Assembly: GCA_029782025.1 (NCBI GenBank) | Contig: JAKOVR010000105.1 | Span: 53,249 to 117,248 of the forward strand | Origin: Actinomycetes bacterium | GTDB taxonomy: Bacteria; Actinomycetota; Acidimicrobiia; Acidimicrobiales; Acidimicrobilacustridaceae | Direction of reading: 5' to 3' | Length of the DNA stretch: 64,000 bases | Shown here: positions 24,429 through 34,364 of the stretch, piece by piece | Numbering within the stretch: position 1 is the first letter of the stretch | How the letters are laid out: every line of letters begins with the position of its first letter | Notes under the pieces: model-generated | Databases searched by the model: none | The model's input: the letters and a program-made list of their open reading frames with translations, nothing else | Told to the model about the DNA's origin: nothing | Made by a program: the position numbers and the translations under genes

Positions 24429-25247
24429 ATGAGTGACGAGAAGATCCAGTGGCAGCTCGACGGCGCCGTCGGCCGCATCACCATCGCCGCCCCTGAGCAG
24501 GGCAACGCCCTCTCGTGGGACATGCGCGACCGCATCGCCGACCTGCTCGAAGCGGCGTCGGCCGACCTCGCCGTCCGCGCCGTGGTGCTGACCGGCGCGG
24601 GCGACCGTCACTTCTGCACCGGCGCCCATCTCGGCGGGCCGCCCGCCCCCGGCCCGGCCCGGCCCGACGGCGCCCCCGAGCGGGCCATGGGCGATGCCGC
24701 CCGCCTCATCAAGCGCGGGTGGCAGCGGCTCATCGCCGCCGTCCTCGACTGCGAGAAGCCGGTGATCGCGGCCGTCAACGGCACGGCCGCGGGCGGCGGC
24801 GCCCAGCTGGCCATCGCTTGCGACTTCGTGCTCATGGCCGACACGGCCCGGCTGATCGAGGTGTTCGTCCGGCGCGGCATCATGCCCGACGCCGGCGGCG
24901 CCTACCTCCTGCCGCGCATCGTCGGGATCCACAAGGCCAAGGAGCTGCTGCTCCTCGGGGACGACCTGCCCGCGGCCGAGGCCCACCGGATCGGCCTTGC
25001 CGCCCAGGTCGTGCCAGGGGCCGACCTGGCCGCGACGGCCGACGCTCTGGCGGAGCGGCTGGCGGCCGGCCCGACCAAGGCGCTGGCCATGACCAAGTGG
25101 CTGGTCAACCGCTCCTTCGAGTCGGGGCGGCACACCGCCTTCGAGGAGGAGGCCTACGCCCAGGAGCTGGTGAACACCAGCGACGACGCCGCCGAGGGGA
25201 TGCGCGCCTTCGTGGAGCGGCGCCCGGCCGTGTTCCGGGGCTGGTAG
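24429..25247 (+). CDS. Enoyl-CoA hydratase/isomerase family protein
   Basis: 272 residues. Crotonase-fold signatures: GRITIAAPEQGNALSWDM, oxyanion-hole segments HFCTGAHLGGPPAP and AVNGTAAGGGAQLAIACDF, then RRGIMPDAGGAYLLPRIVG. The Asp within MPDAGG occupies the region where hydratases carry a catalytic Glu, so isomerase or other crotonase chemistry is possible. The ATG at 24429 directly follows a TACGAT -10 box (leaderless). It is divergent from the SDR-dehydrogenase operon and shares operator D with it, so it should be co-regulated. Cytoplasmic. Confidence 0.9.
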   Translation: MSDEKIQWQLDGAVGRITIAAPEQGNALSWDMRDRIADLLEAASADLAVRAVVLTGAGDRHFCTGAHLGGPPAPGPARPDGAPERAMGDAARLIKRGWQRLIAAVLDCEKPVIAAVNGTAAGGGAQLAIACDFVLMADTARLIEVFVRRGIMPDAGGAYLLPRIVGIHKAKELLLLGDDLPAAEAHRIGLAAQVVPGADLAATADALAERLAAGPTKALAMTKWLVNRSFESGRHTAFEEEAYAQELVNTSDDAAEGMRAFVERRPAVFRGW

Positions 25248-25275
25248 CGGTGCGGGGGCCGGACGCCGGAGCGGG

Positions 25276-25752
25276 TCAGTCGGCCGGCGGGGCCGGCGGG
25301 CCGTCGGGGCCCCAGTCGTAGCCCAGCACCGTGAGCCAGTTGACCAGGTCGCGCGACAGGCGGAACTGGGTGGTGGCCGTGCCCCCGGCGTGGGTGAACT
25401 CGACGATGATGGCTGCCTTGGCCACCTCGGCCGGGGCCTCGGCGGAGCAGTCGACCTTCGTGATCGACGACCGCGGGATCTGCAGGGCCTCGAGGTTGCC
25501 CCAGGTGACGAAGACGAGGTCCGACGCCGACACGGCCAGGCACCCGAGCCCGCCGTTGGTGCCCGCGTCGGGCGGCTCGGTGGCGAGGCCCACCGCCTTG
25601 GGCTCGATCTCGAGGACGTTGTCGGCGCCGAGGAGCTCCTTGGCCTTGGCCACCGCAGCGTCGCCCTTCTTCTGCAGCGTGGGGCCCATGGCCAGCGCCA
25701 CCACCGCCCCAACGACCACCAGGACGCCCAGCACGATCAGGATCGCAGTCAT
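25276..25752 (-). CDS. Membrane-anchored protein of unknown function
   Basis: 158 residues. A single N-terminal hydrophobic helix (AILIVLGVLVVVGAVVALAMG) without a lipobox anchors a soluble domain of about 130 residues. The domain pattern (NVLEIEPKAVGLAT ... LVFVTWGNLEALQIPRSSITKVD ... AAIIVEFTHAGG ... TTQFRLSRDLVNWLTVLG) looks like a PH-type beta barrel with a C-terminal helix. That is an impression only. It is divergent from the Tat amidohydrolase gene and shares a 62-nt intergenic region with it. No family is recognised. Confidence 0.65.
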   Translation of the reverse strand: MTAILIVLGVLVVVGAVVALAMGPTLQKKGDAAVAKAKELLGADNVLEIEPKAVGLATEPPDAGTNGGLGCLAVSASDLVFVTWGNLEALQIPRSSITKVDCSAEAPAEVAKAAIIVEFTHAGGTATTQFRLSRDLVNWLTVLGYDWGPDGPPAPPAD

Positions 25753-25796
25753 GGGGCCGCAACGTACCAGAGCCCAAACGGCCTCCGTATGGATCC

Positions 25797-25812
25797 TGTG
25801 ACAGGCTTCACA
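25797..25812. promoter_or_regulatory. CRP-like palindrome
   Basis: TGTGACAGGCTTCACA fits the TGTGA-N6-TCACA consensus of CRP-family cAMP receptor proteins. It ends 2 nt before ATG 25815, just after TATGGA (25788-25793), so binding would block transcription. A cyclase gene is present 8 kb away. No CRP gene is in the window. Confidence 0.45.
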
Positions 25813-25814
25813 CC

Positions 25815-27278
25815 ATGGCCTGGATCGATGACGTGGACCCCGGACTGCCGATCAAGCTCCGACCGGTCTCCAACGGCGAGTACCTGCCGCCGCCGCCGAG
25901 CGAAGTGGTGCTCGAGACCGTGCGCCGGGCCCGGGCCGCGGCCGAGGAGAACGCCCGCCGGGTGGGGATGAGCCGGCGCCGGTTCCTGCTCTCGACCATG
26001 GGCTCGGCGACCACCCTGGCCGTGCTGGCCGCCTGCAGCAAGGAGGCCGACAAGGCCGCCGGCGGCACGGGACCGGGCGGCACCTACGCCGTCCCGGCGA
26101 CGGCGGGCACGGACAAGGCGGCGGCCGACAGCGTGCTGACCGGCGAGGAGTTCGTCTTCGACGTCCAGACCCACTTCCTCGACGCCAACCACGACATCCC
26201 CGACCTCGGCATCGGGAGGATGTTCCCGCAGCAGAACTGCGGGGCCCAGGACCCACGGGAGTGCTTCTCGGTCGACAAGTACCTCGACCTGCTCTTCAAC
26301 AAGAGCGACACGAACATGATCGTGATCTCCTGCCTGCCCTACGCCGGCAGCCCGCTCAACCCCGACGTGATGAAGAAGACCATCGAGCTGGCCGACCGGA
26401 TCGGGTGCGAGCACCGCGTCCTGATGCAGGGCGAGGCCCACCCCACCGTGGGCACGATCGAGGTGGCGCTCGACAACATGGCCAAGATCAAGGCCTCGAT
26501 GCCCGTCGGCGCCTGGAAGACCTACTGCCACTGGGGCGGGCCCGGGTGGTACCTCGACGACCACGACAAGAGCCTCCCCCAGGTCGGGCAGCGCTTCATC
26601 GACCAGGCCCGCAAGCTCGGCCCGCCGATCATCGCCGTCCACAAGGGCTTCGCCATCGGGAGCCCCTACGCCGACCCGGTCGACGTCGGGCCGGCGGCCA
26701 AGGCCAACCCCGACATCAGCTTCGTCGTGTACCACTCGGGGTTCGACGTGGGGAAGCCCGAAGGGCCCTACGACGAGACCAACAACAACGGCGTCGACCG
26801 GCTGATCACGTCGCTGCGCAAGGCCGGCATCGGGGTCGACGGCAACGTGTACTGCGAGCTGGGGTCGACGTGGCGCACGGTGATGGGTGCCCCCGACCAG
26901 GCCGCGCACGTGCTCGGCAAGCTGCTGAAGCAGGTGGGACCCAACCGCGTGGTGTGGGGCACCGACTCCATCTGGTACGGCGCGCCGCAGGACCAGATCG
27001 AGGCGTTCCGGACCTTCCAGATCACACCGAAGTTCCAGGAGCAGTACGGCTACCCGGCCCTCACCGACGAGATCAAGGCCAAGATCCTCGGCCTCAACTC
27101 GGCCAAGCTCTACGGCGTGACCCCGGTGACCGGCAGCTGCCAGTTCGATCGGAACCAGATCGCCAACACCCGGCTCACGTCGTGGGAGGGCAACGCCACC
27201 TACGGCCCGACCTCGGCCGCTGGTGTCTTCGCCCTGATGCGCCACGAGCTGCGGGAGCTGCGCCGCGCCATCAGCTGA
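25815..27278 (+). CDS. Tat-exported amidohydrolase-family lipoprotein
   Basis: 487 residues. The N-terminal 50 residues are cytoplasmic, followed by a twin-arginine signal (SRRRFLLSTMGSATTLAVLAAC) ending in a lipobox, so the folded enzyme is probably exported and lipid-anchored. The catalytic part is an amidohydrolase-2 type TIM barrel: FDVQTHFLDANHDIP (metal ligand region), PIIAVHKGFAIGSPYADP, VVYHSGFDVG and VVWGTDSIWYGAPQDQI (C-terminal Asp ligand). Family members hydrolyse or decarboxylate ring or amide substrates. A CRP-like palindrome covers the transcription start. The 3' end overlaps the convergent carotenoid oxygenase gene by 8 nt. Confidence 0.82.
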   Translation: MAWIDDVDPGLPIKLRPVSNGEYLPPPPSEVVLETVRRARAAAEENARRVGMSRRRFLLSTMGSATTLAVLAACSKEADKAAGGTGPGGTYAVPATAGTDKAAADSVLTGEEFVFDVQTHFLDANHDIPDLGIGRMFPQQNCGAQDPRECFSVDKYLDLLFNKSDTNMIVISCLPYAGSPLNPDVMKKTIELADRIGCEHRVLMQGEAHPTVGTIEVALDNMAKIKASMPVGAWKTYCHWGGPGWYLDDHDKSLPQVGQRFIDQARKLGPPIIAVHKGFAIGSPYADPVDVGPAAKANPDISFVVYHSGFDVGKPEGPYDETNNNGVDRLITSLRKAGIGVDGNVYCELGSTWRTVMGAPDQAAHVLGKLLKQVGPNRVVWGTDSIWYGAPQDQIEAFRTFQITPKFQEQYGYPALTDEIKAKILGLNSAKLYGVTPVTGSCQFDRNQIANTRLTSWEGNATYGPTSAAGVFALMRHELRELRRAIS

Positions 27279-28668
27279 GGGCCCGGTCGGGCACCCAGTT
27301 CCCATGGAACCCGGCCGGCACCCGCACCGGGAGGTGGACCGTGGCCACCGGTGGCGCGGCCCAGTCGTTGGCGTCGAGGACCACGAGGTCCGACGCACCC
27401 CGCGCCTTGTCGTAGGCGTAGCCGACGAGCCATCCCTCGTCCTCGCCGCTGGTGGGCGATGCGGGCACGAACACCATCTCGCCGGGGACGATGCCGGGAC
27501 CGAGCACCTTCTCCTCGGTGGTGCCGGCGACGACGTCGTGCTTGAGCACGGGCACCGGCCGGTCACCCACCGCACCGATCGAGTCGAAGTCGGGGAAGCC
27601 GCCCGACCATCCGAAGCGGTGCCGGGCCGTGGCCAGGCGCTCGTCGCCGCGCGGGAACTCCTGGCCGTGCCCGTCGATCACCTCGCGATGCACGCGGCCG
27701 GCGCCGGGATCGATGGTCCAGCGCTGGAGGTTCGGGTCGCCCTGGCTGGGGTCGCCCCGCTCGGGGTCGTCGAAGGCCCGCGGGTGCACGACGAGGTCGA
27801 TGACGACGCGGCCGTCGTCGAGGTCGTAGGCGTTGAGGGGGTGGTACACGTAGCAGGCGTCGTCGAGCTCGACCCAGGTGGTGGCCGACCCGTCGGCGGC
27901 GTCGCGGGGCAGGAGGCCGACGCGGGGCGTGTACGACGGATCCCACCGGTACGGCAGCCGCACCCCGGCCATGGCCAACTCCAGGTTGAAGACGACGGGC
28001 AGATCGAACACCACCACCTTGCTGGCGGTGAGCCCCATGTCGTGCATCATCACCGGCCCGCCATTGCCGATCTCCACCTGGCGCACGAGTCGGCCGTCGG
28101 CCGACACCACCTGGTAGTAGGAGAACGGCGGCACGAAGGTGTAGCTGAGCACGTGCATCTCGCCGGTCTGCGGGTCGAACTTGGGATGGGCGTTGATGCC
28201 GGCAGGGAGGGCGCCGCCGAAGTTCGAGGAGCGGCGGGTGTCGAGCTCGGGCCCGAGCTCGATGGGGAGGGCCCCCTCGGTCAGGGCCCAGATGCGCCCG
28301 GCGTGGTGGACGACGTTGGTGTTGCCCATGCCCTCGTAGAGGCCACCCTCGTCGCGCTCCATGGTGAAGGGCTCCCCGAGCGCGCCGCACGCGGCCTCGG
28401 TGCGCACCCACCGGTTCCGGTACCACTCGGCCCGCCCGTCGGCGAGGCGCACCCCGTGCACCATGCCGTCGCCGAGGAACCAGTGGTAATCGTCCTCGTC
28501 CACCGTCACCGGGTTGGGGCCGGTGCGGAGGTACCGCCCCGAGAGCGCGGGCGGGATCGCTCCCTCCACCTCGAGGGCGGTGTCGGTGCGCTCTTCCCCC
28601 ACCGGGGCGAAGTTCCCCTGCAGGAACCGGTAGGGAGCGGCGGGCGGGGTGGGATCGGTGACGGTCAT
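27271..28668 (-). CDS. Carotenoid cleavage oxygenase family protein
   Basis: 465 residues, the usual length for non-haem iron carotenoid/stilbene oxygenases. The four expected iron-binding histidines can be placed in NTNVVHHAGR, NAHPKFDPQTGEMH, MMHDMGLTA and the C-terminal FHGNWVPD. Other family signatures are FLGDGMVHGVRL and LSGRYLRTGPNP. Enzymes of the family cleave a C=C bond with O2, giving aldehydes or ketones from carotenoids or lignostilbenes. AGGAGG lies upstream of ATG 28668. The divergent TetR gene and two palindromes between them suggest ligand-controlled expression. Substrate unknown. Confidence 0.9.
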   Translation of the reverse strand: MTVTDPTPPAAPYRFLQGNFAPVGEERTDTALEVEGAIPPALSGRYLRTGPNPVTVDEDDYHWFLGDGMVHGVRLADGRAEWYRNRWVRTEAACGALGEPFTMERDEGGLYEGMGNTNVVHHAGRIWALTEGALPIELGPELDTRRSSNFGGALPAGINAHPKFDPQTGEMHVLSYTFVPPFSYYQVVSADGRLVRQVEIGNGGPVMMHDMGLTASKVVVFDLPVVFNLELAMAGVRLPYRWDPSYTPRVGLLPRDAADGSATTWVELDDACYVYHPLNAYDLDDGRVVIDLVVHPRAFDDPERGDPSQGDPNLQRWTIDPGAGRVHREVIDGHGQEFPRGDERLATARHRFGWSGGFPDFDSIGAVGDRPVPVLKHDVVAGTTEEKVLGPGIVPGEMVFVPASPTSGEDEGWLVGYAYDKARGASDLVVLDANDWAAPPVATVHLPVRVPAGFHGNWVPDRALS

Positions 28669-28702
28669 GGGTCCTCCTGCAGCCGACCCGGGCGAGATCG
28701 GC

Positions 28703-28733
28703 GTAACACTGTTATGGAACGTTGTTACGTAAC
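28703..28733. promoter_or_regulatory. Nested palindromes between carotenoid oxygenase and TetR genes
   Basis: The 31-nt region holds TAACACTGTTA (28704-28714), GTTACGTAAC (28724-28733, perfect) and a wider dyad GTAACA-N14-TGTTAC (28703-28728). It is AT-rich for this genome and lies between the divergent starts, as expected for an autoregulatory TetR operator. Confidence 0.6.
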
Positions 28734-28757
28734 CACGTCGCGGCTACGATGTCAAGG

Positions 28758-29396
28758 GTGCCCCGCCCCCGGATCCACGACGACGACCTCCGACGACGGC
28801 TGCTCGAGGTGGCCGCCACGACGCTCGCCGACCAGGGCCCCCACCGGCTCACCCTCCGGTCGGTGGCCGCCGCGGCGGGCACATCCACGTCGGCCATCTA
28901 CTCGCTCTTCGGCTCCAAGGCCGTCCTGTTGCGGGGCCTGTACGTCGAGGGCTTCAGCCGGTTCGCCGCCGCGCTGAACGCCGTGCCCGGGCGTGACGAG
29001 CTCGGGCCGATGGACCGGCTCGACGCCCTCTTCGAGGCCTACCTCGAGTTCGCGTTCGCCAACCCGAGCTTCTACGGGATGATGTTCGGCAAGCCGCTCC
29101 CCGACCTCGACCCGACCGAGGAGGAGGTGGCCGCGGCCCTCGGCACGCTGCAGGTGCTCATCGACGCGCTGCAGGACGCCGTCGACGAGGGTCACCTCAC
29201 CGGGCCGGCCGACGAGGGGGCGATGGAGCTGTGGGCCACCACCCACGGCGTGGCCGCGTTGGCCATCGCCGGCATGTTGGGCGAGCCCGAGGAGGCCGCC
29301 GCCTTCGGGCGGGCCGCCGCCCGGACGATGCTCGCCGGTCTCGCCACGCCTAGGCCGACAGGCGCCGGCGCAACTCGCCCAACCCTTCGCCGCTGA
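28758..29396 (+). CDS. TetR-family regulator with WHG-type C-terminal domain
   Basis: 212 residues from GTG 28758, which lies 7 nt after TACGAT (28745-28750), so translation is probably leaderless; the ATG at 28749 would lie inside the -10 box. The helix-turn-helix contains LTLRSVAAAAGTSTSAIYSLFGSKAVLLRGLY. The C-terminal domain carries MELWATTHGVAALAIAGML, the WHG-type signature of one TetR subfamily. It is divergent from the carotenoid oxygenase and probably represses it and itself through the palindromes at 28703-28733. Its last 47 nt overlap the convergent mycothiol-enzyme gene. Confidence 0.85.
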   Translation: MPRPRIHDDDLRRRLLEVAATTLADQGPHRLTLRSVAAAAGTSTSAIYSLFGSKAVLLRGLYVEGFSRFAAALNAVPGRDELGPMDRLDALFEAYLEFAFANPSFYGMMFGKPLPDLDPTEEEVAAALGTLQVLIDALQDAVDEGHLTGPADEGAMELWATTHGVAALAIAGMLGEPEEAAAFGRAAARTMLAGLATPRPTGAGATRPTLRR

Positions 29397-29997
29397 GGTC
29401 GTCCAGCGCCGCGGTACGGCCGGCGGCAGCGAGGATGAGCGCCTCGCCCGGCCCCTCGACCACTGCACCCTCCCCGTGGGCCCAGTCGGTGTCGGTGGCC
29501 TGGAACCGCAACCCTCCGACCCGCTTCTTCGTGCCGAAGATGGGGGTCTGCACCTCGGGCAGCAGATCGAGGGCGGCCCGGAGCCGGGGCTCGGGGATGG
29601 TGCGGGCCCGGCCGAGCGGCCGGCGCATGTCCTGGTTGTGGATGAGGTGATCAAGGAAGCCCTCGTGGTGCTTGATGAGCTTGGCGATGCCCCGCTCGGT
29701 GTGCTTCTCGGCCAGCTCCTCCCGCCAGAGCTGGCGCAGCTCGTCGGGGCTGTGGCTCCCGCCGAACTCCTTGGACCGCTCGAAGGACGCCCGGTGGACG
29801 TTGCCGCGGAAGCGGACCATGTCCCCGGCGATCGTCCGTCCCGGGGATGTGTGCCCGTAGAGCATGTGGCCGAGGACGTCGCGGACGCGCCAGTCGGCGC
29901 ACAGCGACGGCCGGTCGAAGTCGGCGTCGTCGATCGAATCGAGGAGGTCGGCGATGTCGGCGACCTCCTCCCACATCAGTGCGGCGTAGTCCGTCAT
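29350..29997 (-). CDS. Maleylpyruvate isomerase family, mycothiol-dependent enzyme (DinB fold)
   Basis: 215 residues of the DinB-like four-helix fold. The metal site is visible: WRVRDVLGHMLYGH (first His) and LDHLIHNQDMRRPLG, where the His/Asp pair completes the site. The C-terminal domain has FQATDTDWAHGEGAVVEGPGEALILAAAGRTAALDDL, typical of the actinobacterial MDMPI family. Members isomerise or detoxify electrophiles with mycothiol, which only Actinobacteria make, supporting the taxonomic placement. GAAGGGG precedes ATG 29997. The actual substrate is unknown. Confidence 0.88.
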   Translation of the reverse strand: MTDYAALMWEEVADIADLLDSIDDADFDRPSLCADWRVRDVLGHMLYGHTSPGRTIAGDMVRFRGNVHRASFERSKEFGGSHSPDELRQLWREELAEKHTERGIAKLIKHHEGFLDHLIHNQDMRRPLGRARTIPEPRLRAALDLLPEVQTPIFGTKKRVGGLRFQATDTDWAHGEGAVVEGPGEALILAAAGRTAALDDLSGEGLGELRRRLSA

Positions 29998-30082
29998 ATC
30001 CCCTTCTTCGTTGGTCGAGGCGGGGTGGATGACCCCGGTTCGCGATGACGAAGGCCCCTATCGCGCCGTTCGGCCTCCGCCG

Positions 30083-30088
30083 TATGGT
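30083..30088 (+). promoter_or_regulatory. -10 box (TATGGT) of a probable leaderless promoter for the AmmeMemoRadiSam operon
   Basis: TATGGT ends 6 nt before GTG 30095. No Shine-Dalgarno and no clear -35 are seen. Confidence 0.4.
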
Positions 30089-30094
30089 GGCACG

Positions 30095-31203
<1,109 letters not shown>

Positions 31204-31207
<4 letters not shown>

Positions 31208-32049
31208 GCCGGCCGTGGCCCGGTGTCGGCGAGCGCCCGCCCGCGGTGGCGGGGATGTTCTACCCGGCCGACCCCGGCGAGCTGGCGACCGAGGTCGACA
31301 CCCTGCTGGCCGAGGCCGGGCTCCGGGCCGCCCGCCTGGGGATCGACGCCGTCCCGGCCCGGCCGCCCCGGGCCGTGATCGCCCCGCACGCCGGGTACGT
31401 GTACTCGGGCCCGGTGGCGGCGTCCGCGTACCGCCGCCTCGTCCCGGTGGCCGCCGCCGTCGAGCGGGTCGTCCTCCTCGGCCCCGCCCACCGCGTGTCG
31501 CCGGCGGCGGGCGGGTGCGCGCTGTCCTCGGCGGCGCGCTGGCGCTCGCCTCTCGGCACGGTCGCGCTCGATCCCGACGGCTGCCGCCGGGCGGCGAACG
31601 TCCCCGGGGTCACCGTCGACGACGCGCCCCACGTCCTCGAGCACTCGCTCGAGGTCCACCTCCCGTTCCTCCAGCGCACCCTCGGTGCCACCGGGTGGAC
31701 CCTCGTCCCGGTGGTCGTCGGCCATCGGGGGCAGGAGGCGGCCACCGGGGTCATCGAGGCGCTGTGGGACCAGCCGGGCACCGTGGTGGTGGTGTCCACC
31801 GACCTGTCGCACTACCACCCCTACCGCGAAGCCCGCCTGCTCGACGAGGCCACGGCCGGGGCCATCGCCGCGCTGACCACCGTTCCGCCCGAACGGGCCT
31901 GCGGCGCCTACCCGATCGCCGGTCTCCTCGGCGCCATCCGTCATGGGGGCGGCGACCTCCACGTCGAGCTCCTCGACCTGCGCAGCAGCGGCGACACGGC
32001 CGGACCGCGCGACCAGGTCGTGGGCTACGCCGCCTTCGAGGTGCGATGA
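31204..32049 (+). CDS. amrB: AmmeMemoRadiSam system protein B (MEMO1 family)
   Basis: 281 residues, coupled to amrS by ATGA. Family signatures: AVAGMFYPADP, PHAGYVYSGPVAA, GPAHRV, EHSLEVHLPF and STDLSHYHPY. His62, His96 and Cys233 correspond to the metal ligands of human MEMO1 (His49, His81, Cys244), so a metal-binding dioxygenase-like site is intact. The protein is cytoplasmic with no signal. Its position between the radical SAM enzyme and the AMMECR1-like gene completes the standard triad. Confidence 0.93.
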
Positions 32050-32672
32050 CCGTGCCCGGCGACCTCCCCGGCACGGCCGGCACGGCCAGCCTGGCCGGCG
32101 TAGCCGAGGCGCTGCTCGACGCGGCCGAGGCGGCGATCCGCGAGCACTTCGCCCGCGGGCACCACACGCCCCCGTCCCGCCAGCTGCCCCCGACCCCCGA
32201 CCGGTCGTTGCTGCTGGCGCCGGGCGCATCATTCGTGACCCTGCTCGACGGTCACCGGCTGCTCGGGTGCATCGGCTCGCTCGAGCCCTATCGCCCGCTG
32301 GTCGACGACGTGGCGGCCAACGCCGTGGCGGCAGCGTTCGAGGACCCTCGCCTGCCCCCGCTCCGCCCCGACGAGTTCCGAACCATGACGGTCAAGGTGT
32401 CGGTGCTCTCCCCCCGGGTGCCGCTCGCCGTGCACAGCGTGGCCGAGCTGGTGGCCGCCGCCCGGCCCGGCATCGACGGGCTCGTCGCCGCCGCCGGGCG
32501 CCGCCGCGGCACCTTCCTCCCGTCGGTGTGGGAGCAGCTGCCCGACCCCCGCGACTTCGTCGAGCACCTGTGGCACAAGGCCGGGCTGGTGCCGGGATCC
32601 TGGCCGCCGGGCACCACGGTGGAGCGTTACACGACCGAGGAGTTCGGCCGGGACGGGCCGCGCCCGCTCTGA
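32046..32672 (+). CDS. amrA: AmmeMemoRadiSam system protein A (AMMECR1 family)
   Basis: 208 residues, coupled to amrB by ATGA. The AMMECR1 core motif LLGCIGSLEPYRPLVDDV is complete (about residues 75-92), including the conserved LxGCIG. The C-terminal part has GTFLPSVWEQLPD and FVEHLWHKAGL, both characteristic. Human AMMECR1 has no settled biochemical role; in bacteria the family is tied to AmrS and AmrB. It ends the operon, 25 nt before the convergent pgi stop. Confidence 0.92.
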   Translation: MTVPGDLPGTAGTASLAGVAEALLDAAEAAIREHFARGHHTPPSRQLPPTPDRSLLLAPGASFVTLLDGHRLLGCIGSLEPYRPLVDDVAANAVAAAFEDPRLPPLRPDEFRTMTVKVSVLSPRVPLAVHSVAELVAAARPGIDGLVAAAGRRRGTFLPSVWEQLPDPRDFVEHLWHKAGLVPGSWPPGTTVERYTTEEFGRDGPRPL

Positions 32673-32697
32673 GCGCCGGCGCTCGGATCTTCGGGGC

Positions 32698-34335
32698 TCA
32701 GGCCCGCCGCATGGCCCGGTAGCGGCGGATCAGCTCGTTGGTCGAGCTGTCGTGGGCCGGGTCGGTGGCCGCGGCGAGCTCCGGAGCGATGCGGGCGGCG
32801 AGCGTCTTGCCGAGCTCCACCCCCCACTGGTCGAAGCTGTTGACGCCCCACACCGCGCCCTGGACGAACACCTTGTGCTCGTAGAGGGCGATGAGCTGGC
32901 CCAGCGTGGCCGGCGTGAGCTGGGGGGCGAGGATCGTCGATGACGGGCGATCGCCGGGGAAGGTGCGGTGCGGCACCAGATCGGCGGGCATGCCCTCGGC
33001 CGCGGCCTCCGCCGCCGTCTTCCCGAAGGCGAGGGCCTCGCCCTGGGCCAGCACGTTGGCGGTGAGCAGGTCCTGGTGCTCCCCCACCGGGTGGTTCGAG
33101 CGCCCGAAGGCGATGAAGTCGACGGGCACGAGGCGGGTGCCCTGGTGGAGGAGCTGGTAGAAGGCGTGCTGCCCGTTGGTGCCCGGTTGCCCCCAGACCA
33201 CCGGACCGGTGTCCCACCCGACCTCGTCCCCGGCGAGCGTGACCCGCTTGCCGTTGCTCTCCATGTCGAGCTGCTGGAGGTAGGCGGGGAACAGGCCGAG
33301 CTCGTGGGCGTAGGGCAGCACCGCGTGGCTGGCGGCGCCGAGGAAGTTGCCGTACCAGACGCCGAGCAGCGCGAGGATCACCGGAAGGTTGGCCTCCAGC
33401 GTGGCGGTGCGGAAGTGCTGGTCGATCGTGCGGAACCCGGCGAGGAACTGGCGGAACCCATCGGGCCCGATGGCCAGCATGAGGGACAGCCCGATGGCCG
33501 AGTCGACCGAGTACCGGCCCCCCACCCAGTCCCAGAACCCGAAGGTGTTGGCCGGGTCGATGCCGAAGGCGGTCACCGCCTCGATGTTGGTGGACACGGC
33601 CACGAAGTGGCGGGCCACCGGCGCGTCGTCGGTGGCGCCGAGCCCGGCCAGGAGCCAGGCCCGGGCCGTGCGGGCGTTGGTCATGGTCTCGAGCGTGGTG
33701 AAGGTCTTGGACGACACGATGAAGAGGGTCTCGGCCGGGTCCATCCCGGTGGTGGCCTCGACGAAGTCGACCCCGTCGACGTTGCTCACGAACCGGCACG
33801 TGAGCCGGCGATCGCTCGATGCCCGGAGCGCCTGGTAGGCCATGGCCGGGCCGAGGTCGCTGCCCCCGATGCCGATGTTGACGATGTTGCGGATCGGTCG
33901 CCCGGTGTGGCCGAGCCACGCGTCGCCCCGCACCCGGTCGGCGAAGGCGGCCATCGAGTCGAGGACGGCGTGCACGTGGGGCACCACGTCCTCGTCGCCG
34001 CACCGGAAGGTGTCGCCGGGGGCGGCCCGCAGAGCGACGTGCAGGACGCTGCGGCGCTCGGTGACGTTGATGGGCTCGCCGGCGAACATCGCGTCGCGCC
34101 GGGCCTCCACCCCGGCCCGCCGCGCCAAGGCGAACAGCGCACCGAGGATGCGGTCGTCGACCAGGTGCTTGGCGTAGTCGAGGTACAGGTCGCCGGCGGC
34201 GGCGGCGAACCGGGTGCCCCGGCCGGGGTCGGCGGCGAAGAGGGTCCGTAGCGAGGGCGGCGGCGTGGCGCGGGCGAGGTCGGCCAGGGCCTGCCACTCG
34301 GGCCAGCGGGTGCGGTCGGCGTCGGAATCGGGCAC
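32698..34335 (-). CDS. pgi: Glucose-6-phosphate isomerase
   Basis: 545 residues from GTG 34335, supported by GAGGAGCT 4-5 nt upstream; the frame is open further upstream but reads as low-complexity. Substrate and catalytic motifs are all visible: [71 protein letters not shown] and [17 protein letters not shown]. The enzyme interconverts glucose-6-phosphate and fructose-6-phosphate in the cytoplasm. The aldose 1-epimerase gene lies 29 nt upstream in the same direction, a logical sugar-handling pair. Confidence 0.97.
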   Translation of the reverse strand: MPDSDADRTRWPEWQALADLARATPPPSLRTLFAADPGRGTRFAAAAGDLYLDYAKHLVDDRILGALFALARRAGVEARRDAMFAGEPINVTERRSVLHVALRAAPGDTFRCGDEDVVPHVHAVLDSMAAFADRVRGDAWLGHTGRPIRNIVNIGIGGSDLGPAMAYQALRASSDRRLTCRFVSNVDGVDFVEATTGMDPAETLFIVSSKTFTTLETMTNARTARAWLLAGLGATDDAPVARHFVAVSTNIEAVTAFGIDPANTFGFWDWVGGRYSVDSAIGLSLMLAIGPDGFRQFLAGFRTIDQHFRTATLEANLPVILALLGVWYGNFLGAASHAVLPYAHELGLFPAYLQQLDMESNGKRVTLAGDEVGWDTGPVVWGQPGTNGQHAFYQLLHQGTRLVPVDFIAFGRSNHPVGEHQDLLTANVLAQGEALAFGKTAAEAAAEGMPADLVPHRTFPGDRPSSTILAPQLTPATLGQLIALYEHKVFVQGAVWGVNSFDQWGVELGKTLAARIAPELAAATDPAHDSSTNELIRRYRAMRRA

Positions 34336-34364
34336 GGGAGCTCCTCGGGGCGGCGGGCCGGCGA

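Noticed and set aside
28722..28757. Upstream starts of the TetR gene (28722, 28749)
   Set aside because: The ATG at 28749 lies inside the TACGAT -10 box and 28722 is upstream of it, so neither can be on the transcript from that promoter.
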